NCBI GenBank assembly: GCA_045596485.1
Contig: JAZOCL010000081.1
Span: forward strand, 1-9,363
DNA length: 9,363 nt
Origin: SIG440 sp045596485
GTDB lineage: Bacteria; Bacillota; Clostridia; Monoglobales; Monoglobaceae
Direction of reading: 5' to 3'
Of this stretch, positions 5,117-9,363 are shown piece by piece. How positions within the stretch are numbered: the first letter of the stretch is position 1; every line of letters starts with the position of its first letter. The notes under the pieces are model-generated. The model did no database searches. It worked only from the letters and a program-made list of their open reading frames with translations, and was not told where the DNA came from. The position numbers and the translations under genes were made by a program.

Positions 5117-6517
5117 TTATTGCTGACTTACGGCATAGCCGGGATACTGTCCCGGGGTTTTCAGGTCGCCGTTTTTCAAATTGAAGTATGTGTCCTCAAT
5201 GAGCTGCCATGCGCCCGGTCCCACAAAACCCTTTTGCGGAAGTCCCACATCTGCAAGGAAGGCATTCACGGCGGCTCTTGTCTGTTCACCGAAATACCCT
5301 GTCACCTCAACATCGGGAATGTTTTCATAAACTCCCGAAATAAACTTCAGCCGCTGCTGAAGCGCCCTCACCGCATCGCCCTGACTGCCCACAGTGAGAG
5401 GATTTCCGGGATAAGGCGCATAGTCCTCGGCAATAAACTGTGGCGGATAGCTTTCTAATATTCCAAGATATGCGTCATTCAAGGTATTCCAGGTAGTTTC
5501 ATCAACCACCCCCGTTTCGGCAAGACCGTAAGCTCTTTGAAAGCTCCTTACCGCACTCTCGGTTGCATCCCCGAAGACTCCGTCAATAGAAACCTGAGGA
5601 ATAGCATTGTTATATACCCCGATAACCGAAAGATAATACTGAATTACACGAACAGGATTGCCCGTATCTCCCGGGCGAACCTCGGTAACAAAATTCTTTG
5701 AAACATCCGCCAGACGAATTCCTTCCGAATTCAATGCCCCAAGCCGCGAAACAGCAACAAAAATAGATTTAATTTTATACCAAGTAGCTTTTCCGATTAC
5801 GCCGTCAACGGTAAGGTTGAAGGTCTCCTGAAACCGCCGTACCGCATCCTCTGTTTCAACACCAAACACACCGTCAACAGAAGTAATCTTGGGAATAAGA
5901 GGATAATCTCTTGAAATACGGTTAAGCTGTGTCTGGATTGTCCGCACCTCCTGACCTGAGCTCCCCAGCCTGAGGGGCGTCCCGGGATATGTTTCGGTTA
6001 CGTTCTGAATGGGCGCATTCTGCACCAGCTCAATGTCGCTTCCGTAATATCGGGTAAGTATGTCATAAGGTCCCAAGCCCTGATTGGCAAGCTCCACCGA
6101 GCCCCATTGCGAAAGTCCGTCACACATCACCTCACGTCCGTCACAAAAGGCGGCAAAAAGGGGCTCAATGTTTCCCTGACGGCGGATGTAATCATTGAAT
6201 ATATCATCAACAATCAGGCTTATGTTCTCAAAAATATCACGGTTCTTCACAAAGGACTGGTCAAAGGCGGTTGAGTTTGTTATATCAAAGTCATAGCCCC
6301 GCGAACGGTACCACTCGGTGTAGATGCGGTTCAGTGCATAAGAAATCTGGGCATAAATATTGGCTCTCAATGCACTCTCGGGCCAGGTGGGAAAAATCTC
6401 ACTTGACGCCACGTTTTTTATGTAATCCGCAAAGCTCACCGTAACATTTTCGGCATCAGAATCGGGAGCTCCCAGATGAACGGTTATTGTTTCTGGGATG
6501 TAGGGTCTGCCAACCAT
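5117..6517 (-). CDS. SpoIID-like lytic enzyme with three peptidoglycan-binding domains (SleC-like)
   Basis: The 466-residue protein has an N-terminal SpoIID-type domain at about 5-165 and three PG_binding_1-like domains at about 181-250, 280-350 and 373-445. In the first part FPTWPESALRANIYAQISYA (42-61) matches the SpoIID segment holding the catalytic glutamate, here probably Glu47. It is followed by FDQSF at 85-89, C125 and C132, and LSQWGSVELANQGLGPYDIL (135-154), which matches the SpoIID C-terminal motif. SpoIID enzymes are lytic transglycosylases of glycan strands stripped of peptides. Each repeat domain carries a (D/T)G.FG..T..AV..F core. This catalytic-plus-binding layout is that of SleC, the spore cortex-lytic enzyme of Clostridia, but the SleC N-terminal region is encoded by a separate gene upstream. 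No signal peptide is seen. AAAGG lies about 12 nt before the ATG. Activity and role in germination are inferred. Confidence 0.82.
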   Translation of the reverse strand: MVGRPYIPETITVHLGAPDSDAENVTVSFADYIKNVASSEIFPTWPESALRANIYAQISYALNRIYTEWYRSRGYDFDITNSTAFDQSFVKNRDIFENISLIVDDIFNDYIRRQGNIEPLFAAFCDGREVMCDGLSQWGSVELANQGLGPYDILTRYYGSDIELVQNAPIQNVTETYPGTPLRLGSSGQEVRTIQTQLNRISRDYPLIPKITSVDGVFGVETEDAVRRFQETFNLTVDGVIGKATWYKIKSIFVAVSRLGALNSEGIRLADVSKNFVTEVRPGDTGNPVRVIQYYLSVIGVYNNAIPQVSIDGVFGDATESAVRSFQRAYGLAETGVVDETTWNTLNDAYLGILESYPPQFIAEDYAPYPGNPLTVGSQGDAVRALQQRLKFISGVYENIPDVEVTGYFGEQTRAAVNAFLADVGLPQKGFVGPGAWQLIEDTYFNLKNGDLKTPGQYPGYAVSQQ

Positions 6518-6538
6518 AATCTGTCACAACCTTTCTTT

Positions 6539-6946
6539 TCACTCATTTTCAAAGGGTTCTTCCTCAACAACAGAAATCACCTTACCGCGTTCCTCACTTT
6601 CAAGGAGCGGCATCATAAACATAGGCTGAATGGATTTTTGTCCCTCAAAAACAGGAACATTCACATTCTCCATCGTGTAATAACCGGGATAGTCAACACG
6701 GATGTTGTATTTATAAAACCGTTCTCCGCCGTCAGGGGTGAGAGAATTTTCTGCAGGTGGCGCAGGAACGCTCAGAACCTCGGTTCTGCCGCTTCGGTCG
6801 GTTTTCAGAATTCTCACAAGCTCCTCCCCGCCTTCAACAGGCTTTGTGACAATCACATTTGCATCTGCCAGAGGTATTGCCTGGTCTGCAGTGTAAACCT
6901 GAACCAGAATGTATCCGATTCCCTTCTCCATAACATTATCAGCCAT
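6539..6946 (-). CDS. Small beta-sandwich protein resembling the SleC N-terminal region
   Basis: The gene encodes 135 residues with a strand-rich pattern like carboxypeptidase-regulatory or transthyretin-like domains: GYILVQVYTADQAIPLADAN at 11-30, LKTDRSGRTEVLSVPAP at 47-63, and YNIRVDYPGYYTMENVNVPV at 80-99, followed by an acidic tail. A similar 'A..AIPL..A.V.VTK' stretch stands at the N-terminus of clostridial SleC-type proteins, as I recall them. There is no signal peptide. The ATG at 6946 is preferred because GGGAGTG lies 6 nt upstream; an ATG five codons earlier (6961) has a weaker AGGA. It is the first gene of the unit and ends 21 nt before the SpoIID-like gene. It may keep that enzyme inactive or place it in the spore, but this is inference from context. 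Confidence 0.75.
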   Translation of the reverse strand: MADNVMEKGIGYILVQVYTADQAIPLADANVIVTKPVEGGEELVRILKTDRSGRTEVLSVPAPPAENSLTPDGGERFYKYNIRVDYPGYYTMENVNVPVFEGQKSIQPMFMMPLLESEERGKVISVVEEEPFENE

Positions 6947-6976
6947 ATTCAACACTCCCATTTTCTTTTTCCTAAA

Positions 6977-7004
6977 TATAATATGCAAATCCGTCGTTTT
7001 TGTG
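6977..7004 (-). promoter_or_regulatory. Candidate sigma-K-like promoter of the SleC-like unit
   Basis: On the minus strand CATATTATA (6977-6985) fits the sigma-K -10 consensus CATANNNTA exactly, and CACA (7001-7004) stands 15 nt upstream, close to the expected 'AC' -35. A start near 6970 would leave a very short leader that still includes the GGGAGTG ribosome binding site of the gene starting at 6946. No good sigma-A -35 is seen. Such a short consensus can occur by chance in AT-rich DNA. Confidence 0.35.
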
Positions 7005-7016
7005 CATAACTGCATA

Positions 7017-7044
7017 TTTCAGGAATCCCTGGAAAAACTATAAT
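7017..7044 (+). promoter_or_regulatory. Promoter of the DUF421-DUF4363 pair with an internal inverted repeat
   Basis: A perfect TATAAT stands at 7039-7044, 19 nt before the start codon. The -35 region (TTTCAG at 7017-7022, 16-nt spacer) is poor. The spacer contains an imperfect inverted repeat, TTTCAGG (7017-7023) and CCTGGAAA (7028-7035), which may bind a regulator. The predicted start is near 7051, leaving a very short leader. Confidence 0.45.
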
Positions 7045-7063
7045 ACACAGGAGTGATTATTTT

Positions 7064-7759
7064 ATGCTTATAACCTTTATCCGTACAATCATAATATATT
7101 TTTTCACCATACTTTCTTTGCGTATGCTGGGCAAACGCCAGATTGGTGAGCTTGAGCCCTCGGAGCTTGTGGTGACAATTATCATTTCAGAAGTGGCTGC
7201 AGCACCCATACAGGACCCTGCACTCCCTGTTATAACCAGCCTTCTTGCAATCGCCCTTCTCCTTATTCTTGAGGTTATTCTGTCATACTGTGCATACAAA
7301 AACCTCACGGTGCGAAAAATATTTTTCGGCACTCCCAGCGTGTTTTTTGAAAAAGGCAAAATCAATCAGAAGGAAATGGAAAAACAGCGTTTCAACCTTA
7401 ACGACCTTATGGAAACCGTGCGCAACACAGGCTCAACCAGTCTCTCAGAGGTGGAATATATTATAATGGAAACAAACGGCAACGTCAGCGTTATTCCCAA
7501 AAATGACCAGCGTCCCGTAAACCTTTCGGATTTGGGGTTCAAAAGCAAATCGCCAATACTTTTGAGTTATGTAATAATCGACAACGGTCACGTGAACCGC
7601 AACAACATAAAACGACTGGGCTTTGATGACAACTGGCTGAAAGCCCAGCTGAAAAGCAATAAGCTTTCAGCTCCCACCGAAGTTTTTTGTATGACCGCAG
7701 ACAAAGACGGCGCAATTGTCATACTGCCCTACGACAGAAGAAAGGACAAAAAAGTATAA
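7064..7759 (+). CDS. DUF421 family membrane protein (YetF-like)
   Basis: The 231-residue protein has three N-terminal membrane helices (about 4-20, 34-48 and 56-77), separated by the family signature RMLGKRQIGELEPSELVVT (20-38). A soluble alpha/beta region follows, with VRKIFFGTPSVFFEKGKI (83-100), the FNLNDLMETVR helix (110-120), the VEYIIMETNGNVSVI strands (130-144) and a C-terminal segment near 207-225. Length and order match the YetF/YcaP family. The biochemical role is not established; in Bacilli several members are found in the spore membrane, and one fused form (2Duf) affects spore resistance. AGGAG lies about 10 nt before the ATG. The stop codon overlaps the start of the next gene (TAATG), showing translational coupling. 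It is divergent from the SleC-like unit. Confidence 0.9.
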   Translation: MLITFIRTIIIYFFTILSLRMLGKRQIGELEPSELVVTIIISEVAAAPIQDPALPVITSLLAIALLLILEVILSYCAYKNLTVRKIFFGTPSVFFEKGKINQKEMEKQRFNLNDLMETVRNTGSTSLSEVEYIIMETNGNVSVIPKNDQRPVNLSDLGFKSKSPILLSYVIIDNGHVNRNNIKRLGFDDNWLKAQLKSNKLSAPTEVFCMTADKDGAIVILPYDRRKDKKV

Positions 7760-8139
7760 TGAAAGCATTTATATCCTCTCTCGCAATTCTTGTGTCAATC
7801 TGTATCTTTGTTGGGATACATTCCTTCGTAATGCTGAGCCTTGCCGATGACATCAACACCCAAAGCCAACAGGTGAAGGAGCTTGCCGCAAACAACAAAT
7901 GGGATGAGGCAATTGAAAAAATTGACCATATCCGCAGCCTATGGGACAAACGCCGTACCTGGGCTGCTCTCACTATCTCCACCAACGATATTGAACAGAT
8001 TGAAATTTCACTTACCCAAAGCAGAGCCTATGCAGAGCTTCATCAAAAGCCTGACTTTTTTGGAGAATTTATTATGTTCACAAAGCTTGTTGAACACATC
8101 CCCCATCAGGAGGGCTTTCATATCGAAGAAATATTATGA
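7759..8139 (+). CDS. DUF4363 family membrane-anchored protein
   Basis: The 126-residue protein has one N-terminal hydrophobic helix (about 5-28) followed by an all-alpha soluble part facing outside. Typical DUF4363 features are NNKWDEAIEKIDHIRSLWDK near 45-64 with two spaced tryptophans, and the evenly spaced ISTNDIEQIEISLTQSRAY helix. The start at 7759 shares one base with the TAA stop of the DUF421 gene; a longer frame opening at 7687 lies inside that gene and is rejected. A DUF421 gene followed by a DUF4363 gene is a common pair in Clostridia, so the two proteins probably form a complex or act in one process. The function is unknown. A strong terminator follows about 50 nt after the stop codon. 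Confidence 0.85.
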   Translation: MKAFISSLAILVSICIFVGIHSFVMLSLADDINTQSQQVKELAANNKWDEAIEKIDHIRSLWDKRRTWAALTISTNDIEQIEISLTQSRAYAELHQKPDFFGEFIMFTKLVEHIPHQEGFHIEEIL

Positions 8140-8190
8140 TGCTTCAGTTCGCGATACTTCGCAAACCTTTATGGCAACTTTGTTTTGAGA

Positions 8191-8230
8191 AAAAAGGAAC
8201 GGTTTTTCAGCCGAAAAACCGTTCCTTTTT
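8191..8230. terminator. Bidirectional intrinsic terminator
   Basis: An 18-bp perfect stem (8191-8208 with 8213-8230) has a 4-nt loop AGCC. The ends are A5/T5 tracts, so Ts follow the hairpin on both strands. It serves the DUF4363 gene on the plus strand and the PqqD-family gene, whose stop codon is 5 nt away, on the minus strand. Confidence 0.93.
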
Positions 8231-8234
8231 ATTA

Positions 8235-8582
8235 TTATTTCCATTCAACAAAGCCGTAGCTGTCAAGAATTTGAAAAAACTTTGCAAGTCTGGGATAAAG
8301 CGGTTCGGCATCCTCGCCAAATTTTTCTTTGACCTCTTCGCCCAGGGTAATTATATTTTTTTTGCCGTCAATGGCGGGCCACACAAAGCTTCCGTGTTCA
8401 TCAAGGTGAACATAGGTCACAGGCGGCTTTTTGAAAAGCTTCTGCGCCACCTTATTGAAAAAGCCTGTGTTATTAATATTGAGAGTAACTTTTCCCTCGT
8501 CATCCACCGTCCATTCAAGACCTGTTTTTCTTGCAGGAATTTTTTCAAGATAATTTTCTGAAAGCTTTTCCTTCTTTTTCAT
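8235..8582 (-). CDS. PqqD-family protein
   Basis: The 115-residue protein fits the PqqD fold. Strands precede LDEHGSFVWPAIDGKKNI (60-77), the usual 'L...G..IW..IDG' core, followed by the helix TLGEEVKEKFG and a C-terminal helix-strand FFQILDSYGFVEW (102-114). A basic N-terminus (MKKKEKLSEN) and a KLFKKPPV segment are typical of stand-alone clostridial versions. In peptide-modifying pathways PqqD domains bind the leader peptide and present it to a radical SAM enzyme; neither partner is in this window. The ATG comes one base after the TAG stop codon of the transporter gene and has no clear ribosome binding site, so it is probably translationally coupled. Its role here is unknown. Confidence 0.82.
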   Translation of the reverse strand: MKKKEKLSENYLEKIPARKTGLEWTVDDEGKVTLNINNTGFFNKVAQKLFKKPPVTYVHLDEHGSFVWPAIDGKKNIITLGEEVKEKFGEDAEPLYPRLAKFFQILDSYGFVEWK

Positions 8583-8583
8583 A

Positions 8584-9363
8584 CTACTTCACGTCACGCT
8601 TCTTCCAAACCGAGAACTTGAGCACAGAAAGGATAATAAGTGCAAAAACCGCAAGGCTTGCAATGTTTGAAACTGATACGGGAAGGTTGAGAAGTCCTGA
8701 TATATCAAGTATTTTGTCAACTCCAAATACCGCAAGAAGCGCAAGGGCTATGCCGATAATACCTTCGCCTGCAATCATACCCGAACAGAAGAGAATTCCG
8801 TCATTGATGATGGCAGTCTTTTCTTCTTCCTTTTTCTTGAGCTTGTCAAGAGCAAGGCGAACAAGTCCGCCCACCATAATGCAGGCATTTAGATGAACAG
8901 GAAGATAAACACCAATTGCAAAGGGAAGTACGGGAATTCCCACAACCTCAACCACAATTGCAATAAACACGCCAACGAACACAAGACCCCATGGGAGATT
9001 TGCTTCCATAACACCTTCAATTATCATCTTCATAAGGGTCGCCTGAGGAGCAGCAAGCTCGTCAGAGCCAAAGCCCCACGCGCTGTCAAGAAGGTAAAGT
9101 GTTCCGCCAATTGCAAAGGCTGCCGCAACAACACCGATAATCTCGCCTATCTGCTGTTTTTTGGGCGTTGCACCAAGAAGGTAGCCCGTCTTGAGGTCCT
9201 GTGAGGTGTCACCCGCAATCGCGGTGACGATACAAACGATCGAAGCGATAGCGATCGCGCTGATCATGCCTGTAGGACCGATCATACCCGTTGCCTTGAG
9301 AATAACGGCGGCAACGAGAACGGTGGCAATGGTCATACCCGAAACGGGGTTGTTACTGCTTCC
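8584..9363 (-). CDS. OPT-family oligopeptide transporter, C-terminal part
   Basis: The frame is open to the window edge and gives the last 259 residues of a protein that is usually about 600 residues long. The visible part begins with GSSNNPVSGMTIATV, a family motif in a membrane segment. It continues with AGDTSQDLKTGYLLGATPKKQQIGEI in pieces at about 51-76, several hydrophobic helices, a charged loop (KLKKKEEEK), and NDGILFCSGMIAGEGIIGI, another motif common in this family. OPT carriers move peptides or metal-chelator complexes into the cell with protons; the substrate cannot be predicted. The ATG at 9336 is internal and not the start. The gene is followed after one base by a PqqD-family gene, so the two share a transcript. 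Confidence 0.92.
   Translation of the reverse strand, partial: GSSNNPVSGMTIATVLVAAVILKATGMIGPTGMISAIAIASIVCIVTAIAGDTSQDLKTGYLLGATPKKQQIGEIIGVVAAAFAIGGTLYLLDSAWGFGSDELAAPQATLMKMIIEGVMEANLPWGLVFVGVFIAIVVEVVGIPVLPFAIGVYLPVHLNACIMVGGLVRLALDKLKKKEEEKTAIINDGILFCSGMIAGEGIIGIALALLAVFGVDKILDISGLLNLPVSVSNIASLAVFALIILSVLKFSVWKKRDVK

Noticed and set aside
6476..7009. A 177-codon plus-strand frame opposite the small beta-sandwich gene.
   Set aside because: It is antisense to a better supported gene and has no ribosome binding site.
8893..9204. A 103-codon plus-strand frame rich in Asn, Lys and Cys.
   Set aside because: It is antisense to the OPT transporter, whose motifs are unmistakable.

Overview
The window looks like chromosomal DNA of a spore-forming, anaerobic Firmicute of the class Clostridia, most likely near the Oscillospiraceae/Ruminococcaceae. 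The evidence is strong GGAGG-type ribosome binding sites, sigma-A promoters, the infC-rpmI-rplT operon with a Firmicute-style attenuated leader, an energy-coupling-factor (ECF) transporter S component, a DUF421/DUF4363 pair and a SleC-like spore cortex-lytic gene set. No mobile element, tRNA, rRNA or CRISPR array is visible. This is a compact core-genome stretch rather than an island.

Layout. 1-1771 (minus strand): a probable DprA N-terminus (partial), a TrmH/SpoU RNA methyltransferase and a probable folate-type ECF S component, tightly packed. 1857-3302 (minus): terminator, rplT, rpmI, infC and a 5' leader of about 130 nt with an intrinsic terminator and a consensus promoter. infC has no usual start codon at the right distance from its ribosome binding site; the best candidate is AUA. 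3353-3858 (plus): a promoter and an unrecognised four-helix membrane protein, whose 3' end overlaps trmB. 3842-4571 (minus): trmB, with its promoter abutting the stop codon of the next gene upstream and a GC-rich hairpin at the predicted mRNA 5' end. 4572-6946 (minus): a three-gene unit of a small beta-sandwich protein, a SpoIID-like catalytic domain fused to three peptidoglycan-binding domains, and a protein with two more such domains. 7064-8139 (plus): a DUF421-DUF4363 membrane pair. 8191-8230: an 18-bp-stem bidirectional terminator. 8235-9363 (minus): a PqqD-family protein directly after an OPT-family transporter that runs off the window.

How the genes work together. infC-rpmI-rplT is probably controlled twice: L20 feedback through the leader terminator, and IF3 feedback through the non-canonical start codon. 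The 4572-6946 unit resembles the spore cortex-lytic enzyme SleC with its regions divided over separate genes. None of the three proteins has a signal peptide, and a sigma-K-like -10 element lies upstream, so expression in the mother cell is a reasonable hypothesis. DUF421 proteins occur in spore membranes of Bacilli, so the divergent pair may share this setting, but that is inference. The most noteworthy points are the AUA infC start with its attenuator and the split SleC-like module. I found no convincing entirely new system.
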